Assembly (NCBI RefSeq): GCF_018687715.1 | Contig: NC_056758.1 | Location: 23,405,001-23,469,000, forward strand | DNA from: Carya illinoinensis | Lineage: Eukaryota > Streptophyta > Magnoliopsida > Fagales > Juglandaceae | Reading direction: 5' to 3' | DNA: 64,000 nt | Shown here: one piece after another, positions 33,731-45,745 of the stretch | Layout: each line of letters opens with the position of its first letter | Position numbering within the stretch: position 1 is the first letter of the stretch | Position numbers and translations under genes: made by a program | The notes under the pieces: generated by a model | Told to the model about the DNA's origin: nothing | The model's database searches: none | Seen by the model: only the letters and a program-made list of their open reading frames with translations

Positions 33731-36230
33731 GGGTGATCTTTTAGGGAAGTAGAATAATTGAGTTCTTTGGTTCCGTGGAGTTTATGAAATGGTCTATAAT
33801 GTAGTAGGTTGTAAGTTCAACAAATTTCAATGATAGATTTTATGAGGTTTCAGCAAAGTTTTAAAGTTTAGGGCCTTATAGATTTTAGGAATATAAGTTT
33901 CTGGTAATTAAGGTGTTAGGTTCGACAAGCTTTGGGGAAAAATAATTAAATTTCGAGTTTTAGATTTCGCTGATTTGGATGAGCAATTTGGTGGCAATTG
34001 GGGTTTTAAAATTTACAAGTTTTTAAGGTAAATGTTTTGGATTAAAGCCATCAATCTTGAGGATTTCAGAAAATGATTTATTATCTATTAATGTTTTAGA
34101 ATTTGAAAGATTTGAGAAGTCGATTTTTTTTTTTTTTTTGCTATTATGGGATGTAAGTTCTTTGATCTTAGAGGTTCCGGAAGATGGTTCTTGTTTGATT
34201 TAAGGTTTTAGAATTGCAAAATTGAAGGACTGATTTATAATAGGAATTGAGTACTTAGTTTTACAGACTTAGTGCTGTAGCTTGATCTACTCTAGTGAGT
34301 GATTAGTTGTAACAATTAAAATGGGGTTAATTGGAGTTGAGTTATTAATATGAAAATTTTCTAGAGTAGATTTCTTTGAGAATTGGAGGTAATGATCTAG
34401 TTCGTGTATTTCTTTGAGGATTGAATATATCGAGCTAGTTTAGAAAAATATTTATTGTTAACCCAAGGTTGTAGTGGCAGATTTTAGGAAATGATTCTAT
34501 CGACTCGAAAGATATAGGTCCATCAGGGTGTTGGAAATAGTAGATTTTGTGTTGGTATTAAATACGATTGAATTTGAGGCTATACAATCTGTAGACTTTT
34601 GGGAATGGATTCTTAGCAGGTTTAACGTCATTCTCGGTACCAAACTTTAAGCAATGGCTAGTTGCTGATTTAAGGATACAAGTTGAGTAGATTTAGGAAT
34701 GATTTTTGTTGAGTTGAGGATATAAGTCCAGGTGATGGAAATGTGATAATGGATCACTTGTACGTTTGAATGATTTGTGGTGTTGGCTAAAAGTACATGA
34801 GATCGATGAGTAGTAATGGTAAGTGCGTATGGATTCCGGGGAGTGCGGGTCCTAGTCTCATCTATTTTTTGGTTTGGTAGGAGTTGAAGAGGAATCTGTG
34901 TGGTAATATTAAATTCAAGAGATTTTGGCTTTGAGTTGTTTGGTAAGTTGAACGGAATGTGCAGTCGAAGCGGGTTACCCATTGGGATGATGGTTTGAAA
35001 CGATTGTTGTGTTTATCTTGAAAATTAATTTTAACTTGAAGTCATAGGAATTGAAATTGGTGAGGCTATACTTTTCTTTGGAAATGAAGTATCCAGTTGG
35101 GAGAATTGGGGATATGGTTAATTAACTTGAAAAGAGATCATTAGGTCACCATGTGTGGTGTATGAATTAATAAATCTTGAAAGTTGAAACTTATGCATCA
35201 AAGGTGGGTAGCATAATCATATGTATGAAGCAATAAAGCAGTAGGATCCATGAGTGTTGTTTAATAGTTTTTGATGGATTGAAGATTTAAATAGTATGGC
35301 CTGTCTTGAGGTTTATTTGTGAAGTGCTATCGAAGGAATTAGTTGTGCTAAAACTAGAGTTTTTGAGAGTACAATAGGTGGGTGAGTTACCATGAACGTT
35401 TCAATTATGTCTAGATGAAGTCAATGGTAGTTTATAGTGAGTTAGTTATTGCAAGATTAGATGTTATTCATAATATAAGTAATGAGCTTGAAGTGTGGGA
35501 TATCGGATAGAGGTTATAGGCGCTTTCGTTGGTTGACTGGAAAGGACTTGGGCCTTTTGGAGATGTTCCTTATCTTTAGAAGAGACAAGTGTATTTTGGG
35601 ATGATATTATGTGTTTTCAATTGGGGCCTAGAGGTTGATTAGTACTGGTTTCCGTCATCAATCAATGGGTGTATTTTTGTGGAATGTTGGTTTTCGTTTG
35701 GGGCAGAAATGGCCAACTGAGGAATGAGTGGAGATTTGTGGTTTTTGGAGGCATACGATTTTCTATGGAAATGTGGTAAAGGTTTTCTTGTGATTAGGTG
35801 TGGATTGAGCTTGTACTTCATGATATTAATTTTTGAAGATATAGCCTTTAAGTATTTTGATGAATTATCAGAGTGCGCGCGAAAGCATAATTTTTGAAGA
35901 TACTTAGAAGTACAAATTTTGTATCGACTTTGAAGATTTAGTAGTGATTCGAAGTTTTAATGGGAGATTAATCTTTTGGTCGTGCAATTTGGTTTATGGA
36001 TGGTTAACTTTGGAAGTGGCTATTAGGTTACCAAAGTTGGAATGGGATGAAAGTTTGGAAGGTAAAGCAGAGACGTCGTTGATGTTAGTGATTTATGGTG
36101 TGAAGTTAATAACCATTGGATTTGTTGGGAGTTGTCGATGATATGTATCTCTCAAATATGTCAGAGTTGTATCTTGTATCTGTTTGGCACTGATGGTTGA
36201 TCTTGCAAATTTCGAGGACGAAATTTATTT
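33731..36230 (+). other. Conserved non-coding core of the G/H family
   Basis: About 2.5 kb without protein similarity, A/T-rich, with recurring phrases such as GATTTTAG and TTTTAGAATT. The same sequence, inverted, makes up 54175-56780 in element H: for example TAAGGTGTTAGGTTCGACAA at 33919 in G is matched near 56440 in H. It takes the place of pol. Its function is unknown; the conservation between two copies is shared descent and need not mean selection. Confidence 0.75.
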
Positions 36231-36244
36231 TTAAGGGGGGAGGA

Positions 36245-37698
36245 TGTGATAACCCGTTTTTACATGTGTTTTCACTGAAGGAGTGTTTTTAATTTAATTA
36301 ATATATTAGTTTATTTATTTTAAATTAATGTATTTTAATTGGTTTTTAATTTATTTGATGTTGTGTTTAATTTATTTTAATCGTTTTACGGTTTTAAAAT
36401 CGCTTTCGGCGGATTTGTTTTTGATTTCCGGAGTGAGGATTGGACCTCATTTCTTTTCTTTTCTCTTTTCTTTTTCCCTTTTTCCTTTTCTTTTTCTTCT
36501 TTTCTTTCTTTTCTTTCTTTTTCTTCTTCTTTCTTCCCCGTTTCCTCTCTCCCGCGTGCTACCCCTTCTTTTTCCCCTTACCGTCGCTGCCACTTCGGCC
36601 GCCCATTGCGCCACCGTCCAGCTGTGTTGTACACCACCCCCACCATTCTCTTCCCCTCCCACCAGAGTTTATCCCCACCAATTTTCAGAGCCATCGGACC
36701 AGTCGTTAGCCACCATGAGCCCCTGGAAGTCACAGCACCTGCCTATTTTTCTTCCCTGTCGCCGATTGCTTTCGCAGCCCAGAACCTACCTCTCGCCGGC
36801 GGCGTGGCCTACACCACCCACCCAATTTTCTTCCCCTCTCACTGGTGAACATCCCCACCAAGTTTCACCTCCATCAGAGCCACAGTTAGCCACCATGAGC
36901 TCCTCCAAGCCATACGGTTTTTCACCGATTTCGACGCCGTCGCACCACCTCCGGCCACCATCTCTTCATAGCTTCTTCCCCTACCTCTTGCCGACCAAAA
37001 CCACCCATTTCTGACCTCGATCCGTTTCCGGAGCAGCTCCCACGAACTCAACTCCGTTCAGCCCCTTTTTGGCCTTCGACCGCCATTTCCACCACCATCC
37101 ACGACCAAAACTCGTTTCCTTTAGTTTCATAAATATCTCAAGACCTTTCCCTATCAATTTCGTGCTTTGGTTTGTTCCCGTTCGAAAGTGGATAATTTAT
37201 TACCCACGGCAACAGTGTAAATTACACTGTTACGTTGCTTTTCCTTCGCAGTTTGCAATGCCGCGAGCTTTCAAAAAATACCATATAGCGCTGTAAGTAT
37301 TTTCCAAACTCTACTTTTAGATTTAAATGTATTTCACTCTTACAATAAATATTTGTTGTCGGTTGGTTGATTCTGGACTGAGTCCGAAGAGTTTGGGGGT
37401 CGGATGAATGGAGGACGGAGTTGCTTGATTTATTGATTTATGGTTGGTTGATTGTTTTGTACATTGAAATCGCATTTACATGGTGCATGCACGTGCGTTT
37501 TATTTAATTTGAGAAAATCATGTTTTATTGGCGTAAGTGGATTTTCGGGTACGTGTGTCTCACGAGCCCAAGCCGGGATGGGTTATTATCCAGGTGGAGC
37601 TCCTCTGGTCACTCGGGAGCATAATATACTAAGTGACGTCCCCTGAGTTGTCGCTGGGCGACGACGGGAGCGGGGGCTAAGGGATGCTTGGCTATGAA
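36245..37698 (+). repeat. 3' LTR of element G, left part
   Basis: Begins TGTGATAACCC after the PPT (aaggggggagga) and runs to the insertion of B. The right part is 47008-47777. ATGAA at 37694-37698 and ACGAA at 47003-47007 are the target duplication of B, with one CpG-to-TpG change. Confidence 0.92.
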
Positions 37699-38979
37699 TG
37701 ATTGAGTTGAATTATTGCATTTTTAATGCTTTTGGAACCAATATATATATTAATTCTTTCATTACTTTATCATTGGTTTTATATGGAAAAATGAATAAAT
37801 CAAATTTGTGATTTTAATTGATTAAAAGCATGAATTTCTACTGTAATTTTATCAACTGTTGATTAATATGGATTATGGTACATTTCGCTCGAGTGAAGTC
37901 AGGCAAATTCAAATGCTCGACTTCCGCTCGACAGTGGGCTCGAGCGAGATGCGGGAAAAGAGATCGCTCGAGCGGAGGCATTTGGCCGCTCGAGCGAATT
38001 CATGCAGAGTCGAACGCTCGATGTTCGCTCAACAGGCCGCTCGAGCGAACTTAGGCAGAGTCGAATGCTCGATGTTCGCTCGACACTCTGCTCGAGCAAA
38101 TATCGCATTTTTACAGATCAGGGTTTATTCCACCGTCAGAGTATATATATGTTTTTTTTACATCTTAGGACGACACTTGGGACTGGAAAACTCGGTTTTG
38201 AGTAGAGAAACACTTAGAATTCATTTTTCCTTTGATTTTCGTTCAGATTCGAAGAGGAGGATTCATTCAATCGATCATTCACGCAGCTACACAATTTCCA
38301 CTGGATCATTCACTCACACTGCAGTAGATTGAAGAACTCCTTGAGGGGTCCAATTGCCACTGCAGCTCAGCCTCCTCCACCGCTTCGAATCTTCATCTCC
38401 ATTCAACTGGCTTGATCTTTTCAATTCCTTACTTGCTATTTCATTTCAGTTTTGAGTTTCTAAATTATTTTAGAGAATTTTGATTTAGACGTTTGAGTAA
38501 TTTATTTGTTATTCATTTAATTCATGTTATTTATTTTTATCGTTTCGTTAAGCTTTCATTTTAGTAGTGATTACAATTACGGTGGTTTAATTTGAGAATT
38601 TGTGAATTGAATATAATGATGAACCCTAGAACATTGAATTTGGGACTTTTCAATTTTCAGTGCATGTTTTATCAATTACTTCCTAATTTAGTTTAATTCT
38701 TAATTTAGTTTTATTAATTTCTGAGTTTAATCTATTAGTCCTTTACATTCCAATCCGACAATCAAAATCTAAAAACATGAATCTAGTCCATGACTAGTAC
38801 CATTTTCCATCCATTGCACATACCATCATTTTATTTTCTCTTTGTTTCACCTTTTTCAACGAGTTTGATTTTTAAGTAACTTTCCCTGAGGAGACGATCT
38901 AGGAATTTATTCCTAATTATTACATGACATCCTCCTGCACTTGGGATAGCTTTAGTGCTACTCATTTTTGAGTGAGTCA
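37699..38979 (+). repeat. 5' LTR of element B
   Basis: 1281 bp. The ends resemble the LTRs of A and A-prime; the centre (37876-38098) is a cluster of CTCGAG palindromes. TATATATA at 38142-38149 may be the TATA box. A 157-codon frame over the cluster is not a gene. Confidence 0.92.
37876..38098. repeat. CTCGAG palindrome cluster in B 5' LTR
   Basis: Six CTCGAG sites in about 220 bp, three in the full 10-bp palindrome CGCTCGAGCG, plus several GCTCGA half-type variants. It lies 45-265 bp upstream of the putative TATA box. The 3' LTR copy (45933-46122) has five CTCGAG sites. Confidence 0.85.
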
Positions 38980-38985
38980 AGTTTT

Positions 38986-39003
38986 TGGCGCCATTGCCGG
39001 GGA
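38986..39003 (+). promoter_or_regulatory. PBS of element B
   Basis: TGGCGCCATTGCCGGGGA, seven bases after the LTR; an Athila/Tat-type primer site with one change. Confidence 0.8.
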
Positions 39004-39063
39004 AAGTATTTTAGCTTAAATATAAACTCGTTATTTTTGTTATGCTCATTAAACTGATGTTTC

Positions 39064-40944
39064 ATGTCATGGGTGAGGGACAGTTCAAATAGGTTGCATA
39101 GAGTCACATCGAGTGTTGAGAGTAGTATACACAGTTTGGAGATAGATAGCTCTTCTGTCCTTTCTATTAGTGAGTCAGGTGAGGAAATTGAAGTTGAACC
39201 AGAAAACATGGCTGCACCTGCACCACGCACTCTTAAGGATTATTTGCAACCCACTCGCACCACTACACCTTCATGCATTGTTTTACCTAAAAATGCATCT
39301 AATTTCTCTATTAAGCATGGCATGATGTCAGTGATACCTCAGTTCCACGGGATGGATTCTGAGAGTCCTTACCAGCACTTGATAGATTTTGAGTTGGCTT
39401 GCACTACTTTTATCACTAGGGTTGTTACTGATGAATTCATTAGACTTAGTTTATTTCCTTTCTGTTTAAAGGATAAAGCGAAGATTTGGTTTAATTCTTT
39501 GAGGCCTAATTCTATTTCTAGTTGGTCTGATATGCAGCGTGAATTCTTACAAAAAATTTTTCCTTTTCAGAGAACTCAGTTTTTGCAAGAGCAAATGAGC
39601 CAGTTCAATCAGAGACCTGATGAGACCTTTCAGGCCAGTTGGAAAAAATTTAAAGATTTGGTGAACATTTGTCCACATCATGGTTTTGAATCTTGGAGGT
39701 TGGTGAGCTATTTTTACACTGGTCTCACTCCAGAATGCAAGCAGTTTGTTCAGACAATGTGCAATGGGGAGTTCTTCAGCAAGGAACCTGATGAAGCACT
39801 ATCATTTTTTGACTACCTTGCTGAGAGCACACAACAGTGGAACACTCGTACTGATCGAGTTCCATTAGCAGCACAGCCACTGAGGGCTATTTCTGGAGGG
39901 GGTAGATATGAGCTTAAGGAAGACACTGATGTTCAAGCCCGAATAGCTGCATTGACTAGAAGACTAGAGGTCATGGAAATGGAAAAAGTGAAGGCTGCGA
40001 AAGTAGTAGAGGCATGTTCTATATGTGCTGATTCAAACCATAAGACCCAAGACTGCCCGATTATGCCAGTATTTCAAGAAGGTGGGTCTGAGCAGATGCA
40101 ATCAGCTAACTGGGTTAATAGAGCACAAAATCAGCCTTTCTCCAACACATATAATCCGGGGTGGAGGAATCACCCAAATTTCTCATGGAGAAATGATCAG
40201 CCTGGTCGGTTCCCACCACCTCAACAGCAGCCATTTAATCTGGGTTTTCCTCAGCACCAGTATCCGCCATATCAGAATCCTCAGAGCTATCCTTGTGTAG
40301 CTCCTCCTGGATTTCAGCCTCATGTAGCTGCACAGAGTTCTCAGCCTTCATCATCTGCAAAGAAGACTCTAGATGACAGTATGACTCAGATGGTCAATAC
40401 ACTTCAGCAATTCATGCAGATTCAGCCCACCACAAATAATCAGAACACTCAGGCCATAAATGAGTTGCGAGGCACTATTAATAAAATGAGCACAACCCTA
40501 AGCACCCTAGAGAAAGGGAAATTTCCAGCACAGCCTCAGCCTAATCCTCAAGTATACAGGCAGCAACAACAGCAAGTGCATAATGTCTCAGGGGATGTTA
40601 TTGAGACAGTGAAGGCGGTTCTTACTTTGAGAAGTGGGAAGGAAGTTCCCCAACCAGAGATGCCTATAGACACACAGGTAGTTGGTCCTACACCTGAAGA
40701 TGTAACAGAGACTGATGAAGTTGAGAAAGAACCAGAGGTAGTGAGACCAGAGCTGAAGAAGCCTGTGAGTGCAGATGTTGAGGCTAGTAAGGGAGACCAA
40801 CCTGTGGTTCCCTATCCTCAGAGATTGGTAGCTGGCCAAAAGAACAAGTATCACACGGAGATTCAAGAGATTTTCAAGCAAGTGAAGATCAATATTCCAC
40901 TCTTGGATGCCATACAACAAGTGTCATCATATGCAAAATTTTGA
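39064..40944 (+). pseudogene. Element B gag (Athila type)
   Basis: A 626-codon frame from MSWVRDSSNRLHRV. It includes RTLKDYLQPTRTTTPSC, FHGMDSESPYQHLIDFELAC, the core DETFQASWKKFKDLVNICP, and a Cys-rich CSICADSNHKTQDCP near 40015. A Pro/Gln-rich region follows, then INKMSTTLSTLEKGKFPAQP. The frame is open almost throughout but ends at 40942 because one T is missing relative to element A (gcaaaatttt against gcaaagttttt), which separates gag from pol. It may otherwise be intact. Confidence 0.9.
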
Positions 40945-43900
40945 AAGACTTGTGCACAGTGAAGAGGAAGCTGAATGTGAAGAAGAAAGCTTTCCTAACG
41001 AAGCAAGTGAGTGCATTGATATTGAGCGAGACTCCTCAAAAGTTTGGAGATCTTGGCTCTCCCAACATCTCCATTATGATTGGTGAATCACGCATTGGGA
41101 GAGCTTTACTTGATTTGGGGAGTAGTGTGAACTTGCTACCGTTCTCAGTATATGAACAGTTGGGATTGGGTGAGCTGAAAAAGACCTCCATCATGCTACA
41201 GCTAGCTGACAGATCAGTTAAGGTACCGAGGGGTATTGTAGAGGACGTGTTGGTCCAGGTGGACAAATTCTACTACCCAGTGGATTTTATGGTTCTTGAC
41301 ATGCAGCAGCCGGTCTCCACTATTTACCAAGCTCCTGTCATCCTAGGAAGACCATTTCTAGTTACATCAAAAGCATTGATCAATTGCATAAGTGAAGTTT
41401 TGAAGCTTACCTTTGGGAACATGGCACTTGAGTTGAACGTTTTCAACGCTTGCAAGATGCCAGCACATTTTGATGACACAAGCGATTTGAATTCTGTGGA
41501 GAGTTTGACACCAACAGATTTTATTTGCTCAACTTCTCCCTTCTCTAATGATGATTATATTTTTCAAACACCTGAATTTTTACTTGATGAGAAAATTGAT
41601 CATATCAATGAAGATGACTTTGATTTTTTTGATTGTTTTGCAGATTCTTCATTACCACTTGAAGTACAGTTTGCGAGAGCAAGATGGAAACCCCAGTTTA
41701 AAGCTCTACCACCACTAGACAAGCTTAAATCTTCAGAGGAAGAAGTTCCCCAGTTGGAACTGAAAACACTTCCTCAAGATTTAAAGTATGTGTTCCTTGG
41801 TCCTGAAGAAGGCACTTTTCCGGTGGTGATTTCCTCAAAACTAAATCAGAAGGATGAAGCCCAGTTGATTGAAGTATTAAGGAAGCATCGAGGCGCAATT
41901 GGTTGGACAATAGCTGACATCAAAGGCATTGATGCCACTGTATGTACCCACAAAATCCATCTTGAAGACAATGCTAGACCGGTTCGTGATGCTCAACGTA
42001 GGCTCAATCCTACCATGAAGGAAGTTGTGAAAGAGGAGGTGCTTAAGCTACTCGCAGTGGGTATCATTTATCCCATCTCAGACAGTAAGTGGGTAAGTCC
42101 AACTCAAGTGGTACCAAAGAAATCTGGTTTGACTGTCATAAAAAATGATAAAAATGAGTTGATTCCAACTAGAATGGTTACTGGCTGGAGAATGTGCATT
42201 GACTATAGAAAACTTAACTCAGCCAGTAGGAAGGATCATTTTCCTTTACCATTCTTGGATCAAATTTTGGAAAGAGTAGCTAGTAATGCATATTATTGTT
42301 TCTTGGATGGATATTCTGGTTATTATCAAATTGCTGTAGCACCTGAGGATCAGGAGAAAACCACTTTCACCTGTCCTTTTGGCACTTTTGCTTTTACTAG
42401 AATGCCTTTTGGTTTGTGTAATGCTCCAGCTACTTTTCAGAGATGCATGATGAATATCTTTTCTGATATGATTGATGATATTTGTGAAATATTCATGGAT
42501 GATTTCTCTGTTTTTGGAAAATCCTTTGAGAGTTGAGTTGTTTACATAATTTGGCACGTATTCTCCAGAGATGTGAGGAAAAAAATCTTTTACTTAATTG
42601 GGAGAAATGCCAATTTATGGTTACTCAGGGCATTGTATTGGGGCATATTGTTTCTTCTGAGGGTATAAAGGTTGACAAGGCAAAGATTGAATTAATATCT
42701 AAACTTCCTATTCCTAGGACGGTTAGGGATATTCGTTCTTTTCTTGGTCATGCTGGCTTTTATAGGCGGTTTATTCAAGGGTTTAGTTCTATTGCAAAAC
42801 CTTTGTGCACTCTTTTACAAAATGATATTGAATTTGTTTAGACTGATGAGTGCCAAAAATCTTTTGATACCCTTAACAAATCGTTTACCACTGCACCTAT
42901 TGTGCAACCTCCGCAGTGGGACCTTCCCTTTGAGATTATGACAGATGCTAGTGACTATGCCTTAGGAGCTGTTTTGGGGCAGCGGGTGGATAATAAGCCA
43001 TTTGTGATTTATTATGCTAGTAGAACCTTGAATGATGCCCAGAAAAATTATACCACTACTGAAAAAGAATTGCTTGCAGTGGTTTTTGCACTTGATAAAT
43101 TTTGGACTTATATTCTTGGTTCTCCTGTTACTATTTTCACTGACCACTCTGCTCTTAAGTATTTGTTGGTTAAGAAAGATGCAAAGCCACGCTTGATTCG
43201 CTCGATTCTATTACTTCAAGAGTTCAACATCAACATTAAGGATAAGAAAGGAGTTGAAAACGTGGTAGCTGACCACCTCTCTAGATTGTCATTATCTCCT
43301 TCTTCAAATGTCAGCCTTCCTCTTGATGATAGTTTCCCGGATGAGCAGCTGTTTGTGGTTGATAGAGCTCCCTGGTATGCTGACATAGTCAATTATCTGG
43401 TGACTGAGCAAATGCCTTCTGAATGGTCCACCCAAGATAAGTGTCGGTTTCTCTTTAAGGTACGATACTTTTATTTTGATGATCCATATCTTTTTAAGTA
43501 TTGTTCGGACCAATTGATTCGAAGATGCATTCCTGATGATGAGTTTTCTTCGGTTTTGAGGTTTTGTCATATGGGTGCATGTGGTGGCCATTTTTCAGCA
43601 AACAAAACAGTTTCAAAAATTTTGCAAAGCGGTTTTTACTGGCCTTCCATGTTTAAAGATGCTTATAATTTTTGCAAGACTTGCGAGCCTTGTCAAAAAT
43701 TGGGATGCATTAGCAAAAGAGACATGATGCCTCTTTCCCCTATTCTGACTTTAGAAATTTTTGATTGTTGGGGAATAAACTTCATGGGACCTTTTCCAGT
43801 TTCTTTTGGAAACACATATATTCTTTTAGCTGTGGATTATGTTTCAAAATGGGTGGAGGCCATTGCTTGCAAAACAAATGACCATCATGTTGTCCTGAAA

Positions 43901-44661
43901 TTTTTGCAATCTTTATTTGCTCGTTTTGGCATGCCAAAAGTTATTATAAGTGATGGGGGTTCTCATTTTTGCAACAAACCATTTTCTACACTTGTGAAGA
44001 AATATGGTATTACACACAGAGTTTCTACCCCTTATCACCCTCAAACAAATGGGCAAGCTGAATTGGCAAACAGAGAGATAAAAATTATTTTAGAGAAAAC
44101 CATCAAGCCTAATAGGAAAGATTGGTCGATTAAACTTCTTGATGCTTTGTGGGCTTATAGGACAGCTTTTAAAACAAATCTAGGGATGTCTCCTTATCGA
44201 TTAGTTTATGGTAAATCTTGTCATTTACCTGTTGATATTCAGCATCGAGCTCTTTGGGCCATAAAACATGTTAACATGTCACTTGATGAAGTTTCAAGGT
44301 TGAGAAATTACAGATCAATGAATTGGATGAAGCTCATCGGAATGCTTATGACAACGCTCAGATTGCAAAGGAACGCATGAAAATTCTGCATGATCAGAAA
44401 ATTCATCCAAAGCATTTCACACTTGGCCAGGAAGTTCTTCTTTACAACTCTCACTTGCACATTTTTCCTGGAAAGTTGAAATCTCGATGGAGTGGGCCGT
44501 ACATTGTAAAGACCGTTCATCCTCATGGTGCGGTAGACATTGTCAATCCGAAGAATGGTAATAGCTTCACTGTCAACGGACAACGTCTAAAGTCATTTCT
44601 GAAGGTCTTTGATTCACATGAAGAGATCTTGCTTGTGCAAGACCCCAGGGAAGTGTTTTGA
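40941..44661 (+). pseudogene. Element B protease, RT, RNase H and integrase
   Basis: Protease has ALLDLGSSVNLLP near 41103. RT includes GWRMCIDYRKLNSASRKDH and FMDD at 42492-42503. RNase H has [15 protein letters not shown] near 42938 and TDHSALKYL. Integrase has the H-H-C-C finger (CKTCEPCQK) and the triad region. The first catalytic Asp is Asn (GINFMGPF, 43788) while element A keeps [17 protein letters not shown] and GQAELANRE are normal. Breaks are a frameshift at 42536, TAG at 42839 where Trp is expected, and a frameshift near 44305. Coding ends at 44661. No envelope gene follows. Confidence 0.9.
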
Positions 44662-45745
44662 TTTGCTTCTCCTTCTTTACAGTTTTTTTTACTTGCTTTG
44701 TTTTTATTTGTTCTTTTGCTTTGATTTTATATTTCATGTTGATTGTTTGTTTTGCTTGCCTAGTTCCGTGCACTTTCTTTTCTTTCGTTCGACTCATTGA
44801 GGACTATGTCTCTCACTAGTTGGGGGGTAGCATGTCTGCACAGTTTTAAAAAAATAAAAAATAAAATAAAAAAGATATATATAAAAAAATAAAAAAAATA
44901 AGATTTGTGCAATTTGAGCATCTTGGTGGAGTAGTTGAGCGGGATCATTTGTGAAGATTTATTTTCAAGCTTAAACATAGAGCATGATTTTTGATGCATT
45001 ATATTTTGTTGATATGTGGCTTGAAACATCGGGATGTTATGCTTATTGAGATGAAACCTGATAAAATTTTTGTAGAACGAAAGGCAAATTTTGAAGGACA
45101 TTTTGCACATGCTTACACTTGTAGTGTTCCTTATTTACCATTCATTGATTTAACACTGGAGAAGTAAACTGCAGGACTACCAAGCCATGCCAAAAAGAAA
45201 AAAAAAAGAAAAAAAGAAAACAAAGAAAAAAAAGGGAAAAGGATTTGAAAAGATTAGAATGAAAAGAAAAAAAGAAAAAAAAAAGAGAGAAAAGGAATAA
45301 AGGCAACTTAGTGAACTTTCCTAAGTAAAAAGGGCTAGAAACAGTTACCCAAGACTTTGGGAGTTGAGTGTCCAACCTTTAAAAACAGAGCTGGCGTGAA
45401 AACTGCTAGACCCTTGGGCTTTGAGGTAGTTAGAATCAGCAATGATTAATCTTAAGGTTGAAAAATCCTGTGGCAAATCATGGCTAGTAATGAGGAACAC
45501 ACAACCGATCTAGCTCCACACACACATTTGAGTTATGAGACATTTGCCTTAATTCTATGTGAAAGATTGTTGAGATAGTCTTGGTGGGTATAACCCTTGG
45601 GGGTTGAGTAGTAACGTGTCACTTTTGTGAGAATTCAGAATTGTGTTTGATTGTTTTTGTTTGAATTTCGATCTTCATGCAATATTTATCTCAATTAATT
45701 TTCACTATTTTGCTCAAGGATTAGCAAAATGCTAGTTGGGGGGTG
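44662..45745 (+). other. Element B 3' non-coding region and PPT
   Basis: No gene seen in about 1.08 kb. A/T-rich runs lie at 44845-44900 and 45187-45290. The motif ctagttggggggt occurs at 44816-44828 and again at 45732-45744 (PPT), as in element A. Confidence 0.75.

Noticed and set aside
36000..36141. Short frames in the G/H core, including 54533-54742 and 34647-34982
   Set aside because: They are not conserved between G and H and show no family resemblance.
37859..38332. 157-codon frame in the LTR of B
   Set aside because: It covers the CTCGAG palindrome cluster, is not kept in the 3' LTR, and has no protein features.
44662..45745. Possible envelope-like gene of an Athila element
   Set aside because: Athila relatives can carry one here, but neither B nor A (13256-14271) has an open frame or a membrane-spanning segment.
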